This document shows, in pieces, positions 35,201 through 46,159 of a stretch of 64,000 nucleotides of DNA. Origin of the DNA: Ipomoea triloba (taxonomy: Eukaryota > Streptophyta > Magnoliopsida > Solanales > Convolvulaceae); contig NC_044919.1 in NCBI RefSeq assembly GCF_003576645.1, positions 16,997,909-17,061,908 of the forward strand, written 5' to 3'. The number at the start of each line of letters is the position of its first letter. Positions within the stretch are counted from its first letter, which is position 1. The notes beneath the pieces are model-generated. The model ran no database searches. It saw only the letters and a list, made by a program, of their open reading frames with translations, and was not told where the DNA came from. A program made the position numbers and the translations under genes.

Positions 35201-37501
35201 GATGTCTAAAAGCAGATTTGCAATATGGTTTAAGCTCATAACTCACAATCCATTGAGGATTCATATTCTGGCTCAGGTGTAGGTCCACTGGCTGTCTGGC
35301 AGGCTTTTGATACTCTGGATGCTTGAGAATGCTCGACTGCGAATAGTCATCTTTTATCTGGGTCATGATAAGTTATGTGATTGCCGAATTTTGATCAACT
35401 ATTACAGTGTGGCTTTGGCCTTTGGGTGGGAATATGCTCCTAGTTCAATAGGCTTGTGACTGGCCTCTCGTGTGTCTTAGATGAATTAGGATTCGTCAAG
35501 CAAGGATTTTTCAGAGGTGTAGAGTATATTGTAATTGGCAGATATATTTTTTTTTTCAGTTTGCACAGTAGTCTGCATTGTAACTTTGGTTATATGAGCA
35601 GTACTCCAAATTTTCATGTACATTTGGATGAAGGTATTGCAAGTTGGGATGTTCCTGTGTTTGAATAGAAGATGGTTCACTTCGGGCTGGTCAATATACC
35701 ATCTTTGCTTCTATTCTTGAAATGTGTATCTGTTGTTGATATACTGCTTCAATGGAGTGGAAACTCAGAGTTGATGCTCTCTCTCTCTCTCTCTCTCTGT
35801 CTTCATGTTTATAACGTGTTTGCTAGATTTTTGGTACTATACCTACATTCTACAGAAGATTCTTGGGTTTATCCAACTCGGTTGCCTCATTTTTAGTTGG
35901 TAAGGGAAATTGTTTTGGTATGATTGTTAGTTTTCTTACTTGACACTTTAATGTTGTTTATTGGTTTGATCATTCACATTTTTGTATTTTTCTTATGTGA
36001 ACAAATATTTATTTACCAAATAATGCTCTGAACATTATGGTTCTTTATTGTTATTGAATGTGGCAGACATAGACTCAAATGCAAGTGCCCTACTGTTTCT
36101 CCAAATGTTAGGATTTACCTCTTATATCTTGATAACAATATTATAGTTATGTTGCTCTGTGCCTAAAACATTCCTTTTTGCAGGCTCCGAAGCTCATTGT
36201 GGCTTCAATTCAAGCCTAATCAGATTGCAGCTGGTGCAGCATACCTTGCTGCGAAAATTTTGAACATGAATTTGGCTTCAAATAATATCATTTGGCAGGA
36301 GTTCCAAACACCACCAAATGTGCTTCGAGGTATGCATGTGCCTCTGCATGGTAGTTGATAATCTGTTAGTTTATTAAAGCTATTTTCATTATATTATTGA
36401 GATTATGAATTAAGCAATCAACATTTTCATGTTTGATAAGGAATATGGATTGTTCAAATCATTTTTTAAAAATTATTTACAATCATGATTATAATTATAA
36501 CTGTCATTTACCATGGTTTTTAAGCAGAAAATCAGAAATGAACTTTACATTTATATGTATATATGTCCTTTAGATGGCACCTGTGGTGGTAATTAGGATT
36601 AACCTTCAAATTACATCTTTTTTTTGATACTCTGAAAGATGCTACAACATTCATCATTATAATTTCTAAGAGCATCTCCAAAGAGGGGGGAGGGTGGGGA
36701 TTAGGAGGAGAAAGAAAGGAGATAAAGAAGATTAAGGGATGGAGGGGAGAGAGCTTCTTTCTCCCGAGAGAACTCTCTCCGGAGAAAGAAGTGGTGAGTG
36801 TGAATGAGCCACGCGTGCCTGCACGTTTGTATTTATTTATTTTTTAAACTCTTTTAAATTCAATTTTTTTTTTTTGGTTTAATACAAACATGTTTGAAAC
36901 TTAATATTTTATTTGGAGCATATAGTTCATAGGGAAAAAGTGTCATTTTCCCTTATTTTATTTATGTATTTGAAACTTGATATTTTAACTTTTATTTATT
37001 TTAAATTTAATATTTGAAAATTTATTTTTTAATTCAAAATGTAATTTTACTTATTTCAATTTATTTTAATTTAAAATCGCAATTTTAAATTATAATTTAA
37101 AGTTGAAATTATTAATTATAGGAAAGTGAATCAAATAATAGATGATGTGAAAGAGTGCAAGACCCACAAAAAGATGAGAAAAAGGAAGAAGGATTGGAGA
37201 GAAAAATAGAGGAGATTATATGGTGATGTGAAGGAGTTGAGCCCACAAAATAGGGAGATAAGGGGAGAAGGGGTGGAGATGCCTTAAGCGAAACATGAGG
37301 TTTATCATTGATGTTTGTAGCCTTTGGGTGAGGCCTGGCGTACATAGGATCTGAAACCATTTTGTTTGGCTATATATATAATGTATATCATTCTTCGAAT
37401 TGGACATCCTAATTATGCTGGCTTCCAAATAGTGTGTTTTTACTTATTATCATGTTTTTGGGCGTTTAGATGTTGCTCGACAATTGATGGAGCTGTTGTA
37501 G
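32216..37501 (+). CDS. CYCT1: Cyclin T (CYCT1-like, P-TEFb regulatory subunit)
   Basis: Regulatory cyclin for CDK9/CDKC kinases, which phosphorylate the RNA polymerase II tail and promote elongation; nuclear. Coding exons: 32216-32862, 33054-33135, 33234-33368, 33469-33644, 36184-36329, 37470-37501. All junctions are GT/AG and in phase, giving 405 residues. The N-terminal about 180 residues are Asn/Ser/Tyr-rich with a basic patch ([13 protein letters not shown]) and the conserved [19 protein letters not shown]. The first cyclin box follows ([54 protein letters not shown] with the key Lys and Glu), then the second fold ([18 protein letters not shown]) and the end [10 protein letters not shown]. 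This matches the CYCT1;2/1;3 type, which ends right after the cyclin fold. It looks intact. Confidence 0.93.
33645..36183 (+). other. Large cyclin T intron, 2.5 kb
   Basis: The donor GGGTAAGA and acceptor TTTTTGCAG join in phase (ISEG|LRSSLW). It is much longer than the other introns and holds a (CT)n tract (35780-35799) and an antisense coding remnant (34877-35366). The size suggests insertion of foreign DNA after the gene arose, but no transposon ends were defined. Confidence 0.7.
34877..35366 (-). pseudogene. Unrecognised antisense coding remnant in intron
   Basis: On the minus strand an open segment (35366 to about 35240) reads [20 protein letters not shown] and ...NMNPQWI, followed by a GTGAGT donor. 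An acceptor ATTGTGCAG at about 35080 then leads into [20 protein letters not shown] and [20 protein letters not shown], to a stop at 34877. The two parts join in frame if spliced. Codon use looks protein-like (charged, few rare runs). The family was not recognised. It may be a captured gene piece or an antisense gene. No start or 5' exons were found. Confidence 0.4.
36330..37469 (+). other. Last cyclin T intron with inserted MITE
   Basis: The donor after ...GTGCTTCGAG and acceptor GGGCGTTTAG join G|AT (Asp) to VARQLMELL. Most of the intron is AT-rich; the purine-rich block at 36668-37292 is treated separately. Confidence 0.75.
36668..37292. mobile_element. hAT-like MITE in cyclin T intron
   Basis: The left end AAGAGCATCTCCAAAGAGGG and the right end, in reverse complement (CTTAAGGCATCTCCACCCC), are imperfect inverted termini with the GCATCTCCA core often seen at plant hAT-type non-autonomous elements. 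Inner sub-terminal parts are purine-rich (GGAGAAAGAAGTG on the left, GGGGAGAAGGGG on the right) and the middle is AT-rich. The 8-bp target duplication could not be fixed. Confidence 0.55.
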
Positions 37502-37965
37502 AAGAAGACAGTGAAATCCAGATAGCAAGAAACAGGAGTCTGGTTTCTGTCACACCCAATACTGGTTTTTATTTGTTCCAACAAGTAAATTAGTAGTCAG
37601 TTCATCCTTGTTCGTGTTTGACTTGTTCGGGTATACTGCGAAATAGGTTCGGATTATGATTTGGTAAAATCATCCAGAGGGATCAAAGCAGGATACTTGA
37701 AGGTTTTAGCTGTACATAGTTTTACCTAATTTTGAGCTTGTTAGAAAGAATGGAGATAAATGAAATTTCTTTTATTCTTGTGTTTGTAGCATGTAAGATA
37801 CATATCAATGCTTGTGCTGACGCAGGTACTAATCACATGCCATAGCATTTAATGTTTTGAAAATTATATATTCTTCTTTATTTTTTGAAAAATAAAGATC
37901 GTTTTCTCAACAAAAAAAAAAATATTGTTAAAAATTTCTTGAAATCTTTCAAATGGCAATTGTAT

Positions 37966-38001
<36 letters not shown>

Positions 38002-38559
38002 TTATTTTAACTTTTAGTGAATTAAACTATATTTATATGCTAAATTTAATAAGTGACTTTTTGTTTTCTTTATTTTATGTTACAAGTTTAGAGGATATGA
38101 ATCTCCTTCATTGCCTTGTAAATAGCCATGACAAGATTATGTAAAACTATGTTTGATATGCATCTTACTTCCTGCAAAATAGGGACTCTCCAGCAATGAA
38201 AAGGAACTCTCTCTTGTTTCCTTGACAAGATTTTTCTCTCTTCTTTCCTTGACAAGCTTTGCTTTTAATGTCTTCATTCCTCTTCAAGTTGCATTTACTC
38301 TGATAGGATGGGGGTTGGTACTGATCTAAGAAAGAATTATACTATTATTGGTATTCAACAATTTCAACGAATGTTTTAGAAAAATATTTCGCAGATGTTA
38401 TTTAATGCTATGAGGTACAAGATAAGATTACAAAAAAAAAAAAACATTAAATGACATGACATGAATATTTGGAATTTGATAAAGGGCAAAACATATATAC
38501 CTTATCTTCTTGGAATTTGTTAAGGTATCTCTCATCCTTATCTTCTTTACCTTGGGGTA
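37502..38559. other. Cyclin T 3' UTR and downstream spacer
   Basis: No gene. AATAAA-like sites occur near 37889 and could serve as polyadenylation signals. A (TA)n tract is at 37969-37996. The rest is AT-rich spacer up to the truncated LINE. Confidence 0.5.
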
Positions 38560-41500
38560 ACGCAGGATTTCAACGATTTGTTCGACCCTAGTGACAAAAT
38601 TGGGAGGGTTCCTCATCCTGTCCATCTGCTTAATGGGTTTAGGGATGCGATTCGGGAGAGTGGGTTGTCCGATTTCCCTTTCTCCGGTTGTCCATTCACA
38701 TGAGAAAGGGGTAGGGGTTCGGGTGATTGGGTTCAGGAAAAGCTTGACCGAATATTGTGTTTTGATGGGTGGGTAGATTTTACAGAGGAGCCTGGGAGGA
38801 ATCCATCTCCTGAGGGGGTAGTGCCATTTACCTCTTCTTCTTATTCCAATTCATCACCCCCAACCTAGGCATTCTCACTATTTCCGTTTTGAAAATGAGT
38901 GGTTGAGATTTGAGAAAAGGGCATTGCCATGATATTGTGGAGGGGGTTTGGGGTGGTCGTGCAAATTTGGGGTTGCTCGAGAAAATTTTTGTTTGTCAGG
39001 TTTCTTGCAAGATTGGGGCAGGAGTTGTAAGAGGGAAATTAGGGGATTGTTGGAGGCTTACCATGGTGTTATGGATAAAACAAAACTTATGACAGATGAT
39101 AGGAGTATGAGTGAGTACCAAACTGTCCAGATAACCTACCTTCAATTGTTGACATACCAAAATACTTTCTAGCAATAACGAGCCAAACAATTTTAGCTTA
39201 GGGAGGGAGACTTGAATACTCGTTACTTCCCTACCTTAGCTCGACAACATCAGCGTAGGAATACCATTCACCGTCTTAAGAGTTCAGCATGGATTGGGTT
39301 GAAGGGAGGCCACATGTTGTGGATGTGGCTGTATTGTGTTTTCAGAACCTTTTTACTTCTAATCCAGGGGATGTGAGTCTAGTGTTGTCTTGTATTCAAG
39401 GTAGGGTATCTGTGGATCAAAATAGGGACCTTTTGAGGGATGTAATGGTGGATGAGGTTCGTTTTGCTCTTTTTTCTATGTACCTTGATAAGTCTCCGAG
39501 CCCGGATGGTCTAACCCGGGGGTTTTACCAAGAGTATTGGGATATTTTGAAGAGGGAGGTAGTGTCTCTTTGCAATGTTGTGGTTAGTAATGGGGTTTTA
39601 CTTAGTGGCTTAAACAACACTCACATAGCTCTTATTCCTAAGGTTAGGTAGCCTGCTCATATGGGTGACCTGCGCCCTATTGCACTCTGTAATGTGCTTT
39701 ATAGAATTTTAGCCAAAGTTCTTGCTACTCGGTTAAAAGGTGTCATGGGGGATTTAATCTCGGAATATCAAAGTGCTTTTGTGCCTGGCGGTTCCATTGT
39801 TGATAATGTTTTGTTAGAATATGAAGTTGTTCATTTTTTACATTGTCGTAATGTGAACTCTCTTGAAAAATTTATTGCCCTCAAACTCGATATGAGTAAA
39901 GCTTTTGATAGAGTCGAATGGGGTTATGTTGAGGATGTAATGTTAAGTATGGGATTTTCTTCTCAATGAGTTAAAATTATGCAATCTTGCTTTTTTACTA
40001 TTGATTATCATATTCTGTTAGAAGGGGAAGCTTGGGAATCCTGTCGTTCCGAGTCGGTGTCTCCGTCAAGGAGATCCTTTGTCTCCCTATTTGTTTCTCC
40101 TTGTTATTGAAGGTTTGAGTAGTATGTTGCGTGTGCAGGAAGAGCAAAGGGGTACGACGGGGGTTCGTATTGCTAGGCATGCCCCATGGATTAGTCATTT
40201 ATGTTTTGCGGATGACCTTCTCATTTTCTTTAGAGCGACTTACAAAGAGGCTGGGATTATAAATGATACTTTAAGAGTTTTTGGCTCTGTGAGTGGGTAG
40301 ATTGTAAATATTGACAAGTCTGTTATGAGTTTTAGGACAAATGTGGATTGGGTTGATAAGGATATTCTTTGTACTGAGATGGGGGTCTGTCAAACTGGTT
40401 TGGAAGGGTACTATTTAGGCTTAACGGGTTTGATTAGGTGTAGGAAGATGGATGTCTTGGGTTAGATAAATGATAGAATCAAAACTAGGATTGGTCATTG
40501 GGGGTAATCTCTTTATGTCTCGGGCAGGTCGTGAGATTCTCCTAAAAACTGTGTTGCAATCTATTCCTAATTATGCTATGCAGGTATTTATGTTGTCAAA
40601 GGGTCTTTGTGAGGAATTAGAAAGACTTATGAACTCTTATTGGTGGGGGTGTGAGGCGAGGGATGGTCGGAAAGGCATTCATTGGAGAAGATGGTCGGAT
40701 CTTTATAAGCCAAAGTCTATGGGTGGAATGGGGTTCCGTCATCCTCGTTAGATGGATTTAGCCCTTCTTGGAAAGTTAGGGTTTCTTGACTAGACCTGAG
40801 GCTTTGGTTACCTGTGTGTTTAAAGCTAAATACTTCTTTTCTACTTCATTTCTTGATGCACATTTAGGTAGTCGTCTTTCTTATGTTTGGAGGAGTTTGT
40901 GAGAGGCGGCAAACAATATGATGGAGGGTTTTAGATGGAGATTAGGAGATGTGAACACCATACTAATTTGGGATGACCCGTGGTTACTTGACACTATATA
41001 GCCGTTCATTGAAACTCCTATTTATAACCAACTCCAACATATCTACTTCGGCCCATATGAACTTAGACCGTATTGCTTGGGATGAGGAGATTTTAAATGA
41101 TCTATTTTGTGATCGGGATAAAATGCTGATTATTATGATACCCATACCTCTCACGATTCAACCAGATTATGTCTTTTGGAATGGGGAGATCAATGGACTT
41201 TATTTGGTGAAGAGTGCTCACAGATTTTTGTTGGGTGAGTGTGTTGAGACTAGTTGGAAGGGATGGATCGCTATGTGGAAATTTTTGCTACCACTAGAGA
41301 TAAAATGCTTCTTTTGGAATTTGTGTTCCTTTACCTTACTTACCAAAATTTTGTTGAGAACTCGATGCGTCCCATGTGATGGCTTATGTGCTTTGTATGG
41401 CAGGGAGGAAGAGTCAACACTTCACGTTTTTGCTAAATGTCCCTTTGCAAATCATGTCTGGAATGCTTTTGGTCTAGCTCGGGGTTGCTCGTCTGGTGCC

Positions 41501-42128
41501 GATCTTATGACTTGGTTGAAGAGCAGGTTTGGCAACCTTACCCAGATTGAGCTCACTCATCTTATCACTATTTATTGGGGTATTTGAGAAGCTTGAAATC
41601 AGAAAATTTGGAACCAGATCGATACTACTCCAAAAACAGTGGTAAAACACTCTTTGGCTTACTTAAAAGACTGGAAGTCTGTACGGCTTTCTAGTACAAT
41701 GCAGTGCTCTAGTTCTCATGATGTTCAGGAATTATGGGCTACTCCTGCTCATAGAAAATTGAAATTAAATGTGGATGTTTTAGTTTACCAGAATGCAAAT
41801 CACATTGGTATAAGCTGGATTCTTCAAGACCATCATGGCCACTTGTGGCGGCAAAGATTGTTACGCGACTGGGTCCTTTGCAGCCGCGAGAAGTTGAGGC
41901 TTTAGCAGTTCGGGAAGCTTTGAGTTGGCTAAAGACTAACCACTAGGATTGTCTTATTGTGGAATTGATGCTAAATTCTTACTTACTAGTCTTCACAAAC
42001 CTAGTCTATCATCTTTTGGTTTGCTGATCGAAGACATTAACACTATGTTTTTGGGTTTTCAGGATGTTATGTTTCGTCATGTTCGTAGAAAGGCAAATAT
42101 TGTTGCTCATCTTTTGGCTAGATATGCG
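38560..42128 (+). pseudogene. L1-type LINE, 5'-truncated (endonuclease to RNase H)
   Basis: It begins inside the endonuclease C-terminus: DFNDLFDPSDKIGRVPHPVH and LSDFPFSGCPFT with TGA where Trp is expected (about 38700). RT region: IALIPKV, RPIALCNVLYRILAKVLATR, motif A LKLDMSKAFDRVEW (about 39888), a frameshift before motif B, PLSPYLFLLVIEGL, and motif C CFADDLLIF (about 40203). The zinc finger with CxxC/H is near 41360-41460 (RCVPCDGLCALYGREEESTL then HVFAKCPF). RNase H is partial (41700-42128). Stops and frameshifts are many, so it is dead. It continues after the Copia insertion at 46006. TGA/TAG replacing Trp/Gln fits C-to-T decay. Confidence 0.9.
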
Positions 42129-42285
42129 GATGAGAACTGTATGAATTATATTGAATGGGATAGTTCAAAGATACAGATTACAGGGATATATATAATGAGA
42201 GAATCTCACACAGACTATAATAGGGAATCACAGGAAGCCTAGAATAGGGAGTCATAATCTGACTCAAATACATAGAGTCCTAATA
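42129..42285 (-). repeat. Copia 3' LTR (157 bp)
   Basis: Read on plus it runs from GATGAGAACTG to GAGTCCTAATA and is followed by CTCCCCTCAAGC, the complement of a polypurine tract (GGGGAG). It differs at two positions from the other LTR (45844-46000). The last codons and stop of pol (42264) lie inside it. Confidence 0.92.
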
Positions 42286-45200
42286 CTCCCCTCAAGCACA
42301 GGTAAGCTAGCAACCTGTAGCTTGTCTCTAAGAAAAGAAAATCTAGGACCAGGCAGAACGTTAGTAAAGATATCAGCAAGTTGATCTTTGGTTGAAATAA
42401 AGTTGACTTGAATATCTCCTGCAGCAACTCTGTCTCTAACAAAGTGATAATCAATCTCAACATGTTTGATACGCGCATGAAAAATCGGATTTGCAGACAT
42501 GTATGTAGCACCAAGATTGTTACACCATAACTTGGGAACGGAAATATTGGGGACATTGATCTCACGTAGTAAAGACAAAATCCAAATTACGTCAGCACAA
42601 ACATCTGCAAGTGCTTTGTACTCAGCCTCAGTAGAAGATCTAGCAACAGTTCTTTGTTTCTTACAGACCCAAGACACAATATTAGACCCAAGAAATACAG
42701 CATAACCACTAGTTGACTTTCGGTCTTCAGGACAACCAGCCCAATCAGAATCAGAAAAAGCATGCAAATCTCTAGATAGTGACTTTCTTATTCGCAGACC
42801 ATAAGTGATAGTTCCCTTAACATACCTCAAGACTCGTTTCAGTTGTTCCCAATGTGAAACTATAGGAGCATGCATATGTTGTCACAGTTGGTTAACTGCA
42901 AAGGATAGATCCGGGCGCGTGACAGTCAGATATTGTAGTGCCCCTGCCAAACTCCTATACTGGGTAGGATCCTCATACAAGTCTGTACTGAAAGGAATAG
43001 TTTTCAAAACAGAAATAGGAGTAGATAATGCTTTGCATTCTACCATTCCAGCACGTTTTAAAATATCAGTCATATATCTCTTTTGCGAAAGTAGTATACC
43101 ACCATCACATTTAATTGTCTCAATACCAAGAAAGAAACCAAGTTCACCAAGATCCCTAATCTTAAAAACAGCAGACAACTTTGATAATAAATGGGTTACA
43201 AGATCTGGATCACTCCTCATCACAAGTATATCATCCACATACACTAAGAGGTAAGCATAAGCAGAATCTTGAGAAAAATAGAACAGAGACACATATGTTT
43301 TTGATGATTGAAAACCGACAGAGAGTAAAAATGAGTGTAAACGATTAAACCATGCTCTAGGAGCCTGCTTTAAACCATATAGAGATCGTTTAAGCAAGCA
43401 AACATGATTTGGATACTGAGCATCAATGTAACCAGGAGGTTGCTTCATGTAGACAGTTTCAGACAGATTTCCATTTAGAAAAGCATTATGAACATCAAGC
43501 TGTCTAATCACCCAACCAGAGGATATAGCTAATGAGAGAAGTAATCTGACAGTAGTAGGTTTTACCACAGGGCTGAAGGTATCAAAGAAGTCTTAACCTA
43601 GAACCTGATTAAAACTTTTTGCTACTAACCTGGCCTTGTGTCTCTCAATGGAACCATCTACTTTCCTCTTGGTGCGAAAAACCCATTTGCAATCAATAAC
43701 ATTCATATCAGGCTCGGAGGGAACAAGACACCACGTTTGATTATGTAAGAGAGCATTAAACTCTTGATCCATTGCTTCCCGCCATTCAGAATGCTTGACT
43801 GCCTGTGAGTAACATGTGGGATCAGTAGGACAAACCTGTACAGTCAAGCCTGCAGGAGGAGCACTAGATTTGCTTCTGGTGGCCATGGCATGAGTTCGCT
43901 CATTTGGGCGTGTGGATCGACCACGCGGACGGCCACGAGACCGTTTTTCTGTCACTGTAGGGAGTGTAGGAGCCACCTGAGCAGGATCTGTGGAAGGAGG
44001 ACATGGATGCAACACTGATTCAGCCCAAGGACGTGGCGTAGTGTCTGGAAGAGCCTGCAAGACAGTCTTAGTAGCAAAGGGAAAAACCATCTCATCAAAT
44101 CGGACATGTCTACACACATATATCTTATTAGTTTGTAAGTCCATGCACCTATCCCCCCTAAAAGACTTTGGGTAACCTAGAAAGACACAAGGAGAGGACT
44201 TATAATACATTTTATGACGATTATAGGGCCTTAAGTGAGAATAACATAGACAACCAAAGACACGAAGAAAGGAATAGGAAGGAGGGGATTTATGCAGCAT
44301 AAGATGAGGACTGGAGTTATTTAACACAGAGGATGGCATTTTATTGATTAAATATACTGCAGTCTCAAACGCATAATCCCAAAACTTAGATGGAACAGAG
44401 GCATGAGCCATGAGTGCTAGACCAGTTTCAACTATATGTCTATGTTTTCTTTCAACACGACCATTCTGTTCATGAGTATACGCACACGATTGTCTATGAT
44501 GGATCCCTAACTGAACAAAATATTGATGTAGCTTTTTGTATTCAACTCCCAAATCAGACTGAATGGATTTTATTTTTCTATAAAAGGATCTCTCAACAAG
44601 GGTACGAAATCTATCAAAAATAGCATAGAGATCATATTTCAATTTCATGGGAAAGAACCAAGTGTAGCGAGAGTAATCATCAACAAAAATAACAAAATAA
44701 CGATAGCCATTTGTGGACAATAAAGGAGCTGGACCCCAAACATCAGTGTATACTAAATCAAGAATATTCAAACTTGACGACTCAACATGTGGTAAAGGAA
44801 ATCGTGCAGATTTTCCCAATTGACATGCATTACACAAACTAGAATTATCATGAATATTATTTGTAGACCCACTAACCGAACATGACTGAAGAACGCGACT
44901 AAGGACACGATGATGAGGATGACCTAGTCGGTTATGCCAAACAGACGCAGAAGCACGAGCTGACAGAAAGGCAGAAGGAGATGAAACTGGAATAGGAAGA
45001 GTATAGAGTCCTCCAGAGCTATTTCCCTGCAGAAGGGTTTCCTTGGTGGGGATATCTTTTACAACAAAAAAGGAAGGGTGAAACTCAAAAAACACTTTAT
45101 TATCTGATGCAAACTTTTGAACAGACAATAAAGATGTTGACAAACCAGGAACATGAAGAATATTAGATAACTTAAGAGACCTTGATGGGGTATCCAAATT

Positions 45201-45590
45201 AGCATGACCAACACGACTAATAGACAGACCCATACCATCACCGACACGTAACGTGTCATTACCAGTGTACTTCTCCGAGGTAGAAATGGTAGCTATATCC
45301 GGAGTTGCATGATGTGTAGCTCCAGTGTCTGGTAACCAAGTCTTAGAATTTGATGAGACACCCAAACCATTCTGAAACACCAAATTAGCCTGAGGATCCG
45401 AAATCCCTGAACGACGCCAGACACAATTGGCTGCTATGTGTCCGATACTAGAACATATGAGACACCGTTTTTCAAAGCGTAGAACACAATTAGTTGCCAC
45501 TTGACCGAAGCCATTACAAAGTTGACACTGAATATCAAAGCGACTAAAGCAATCGGATGCTATGTGACGAAACTGTAACAAATGGGACAC
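42264..45590 (-). pseudogene. Copia pol polyprotein with two in-frame stops
   Basis: From the N-terminus: tandem zinc knuckles (CLICSSIGHIAANC complete, CQLCNGFGQVATNC with His to Gln), protease (LPDTGATHH), integrase zinc site (HNRLGHPHH...CNAC), integrase core (YTDVWGP, IQSDLGVEY, EQNGRVERKHR), reverse transcriptase (WREAMDQEF, DVHNAFLNG, YVDDILV) and RNase H (DSDWAGCPEDRKSTSG, STEAEYKALA, VEIDYHFVRD). A TAA at 43593-43595 interrupts NQVLG/DFFDTFSP, and a TGA at 42882-42884 interrupts FAVNQL/QHMHAP. The frame is otherwise open. Its stop lies in the 3' LTR. Confidence 0.93.
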
Positions 45591-45595
45591 CGCTT

Positions 45596-45843
45596 TTTAA
45601 AGCGTAAAACACAATTAAGTGCAATGTGACCGAAGCCATTACAAAGTTGATACTGAACATTAAAACCGTGTCTACCACGACTCCAACTGCCATGCTGAGG
45701 ACGATGATGGTGGTGCTGCGACATTATTTTTGTATCCAAGTTTCTGTCGCCCTTCTACTCTTTGTTTTGAACCGTACATTGGTCTGAATCGGCAACAATT
45801 ATTATAAATAATAATTATCATGAACCCTAGCTAACTGATAACA
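45596..45843 (-). other. Copia leader and decayed extra zinc knuckle
   Basis: The minus strand holds a short leader with the primer site next to the LTR, then codons for SQHHHHRPQHGSWS and another knuckle copy (QLCNGFGHIALNC, RCPICYSF) ending in a frameshift. The knuckle-coding segment is therefore repeated in tandem. The body of gag (usually several hundred residues) is not present. Confidence 0.7.
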
Positions 45844-46000
45844 GATGAGAACTATATGAATTATATTGAATGGGATAGTTCAAAGATACAGATTACAGGG
45901 ATATATATAATGAGAGAATCTCACACAGACTATAATATGGAATCACAGGAAGCCTAGAATAGGGAGTCATAATCTGACTCAAATACATAGAGTCCTAATA
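45844..46000 (-). repeat. Copia 5' LTR (157 bp)
   Basis: Same length and sequence as 42129-42285 except two bases. It contains the TATATATAATGAGAG stretch near its middle. It carries transcription and processing signals for the minus-strand element, inferred from position. Confidence 0.92.
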
Positions 46001-46005
46001 ATGCG

Positions 46006-46159
46006 TTTTCTCATATTGCTACTGTGGCCTGGATCGATTCGAGTCCCCTTTTTATTTCTTCTACTGTAACTAGTGACTTGAGTTCTTATTAATGCTATTT
46101 CCAATTTCTTGTCAAAAAATGGAGATATTAGAGGCTCACTCATACCTATCAAAAAAAAA
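46006..46159 (+). pseudogene. LINE 3' end with poly(A)
   Basis: Continuation of the LINE after the Copia insertion: FSHIATVAWIDSSPLFISST and TSDLSSY, stop near 46090, then a short 3' UTR and ten A's at 46150-46159. The A tail marks the LINE's 3' end. Confidence 0.85.

Larger units (their letters stand above)
42129..46000 (-). mobile_element. Complete but inactive Copia element, TSD ATGCG
   Basis: A 3872-bp element with two 157-bp LTRs, inserted in the LINE RNase H region. ATGCG is at 42124-42128 and 46001-46005. Removing the element and one ATGCG restores the LINE frame LARYAFSHIATVAWIDSSP. On the coding strand it starts TATTAGGACTC and ends GTTCTCATC, so the ends are TA...TC, not TG...CA. 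Right after the 5' LTR is TTATCAGTTAGC, near the initiator-Met primer-site core (TATCAGAGC). Most of gag is absent. The small LTRs fit the Ale/Retrofit group, by inference. Two LTR differences in 157 suggest a fairly recent insertion. Confidence 0.93.

Noticed and set aside
37112..37428. Ser/Pro-rich minus ORFs near the last cyclin T exon
   Set aside because: They are complements of the purine-rich end of a MITE in the intron.
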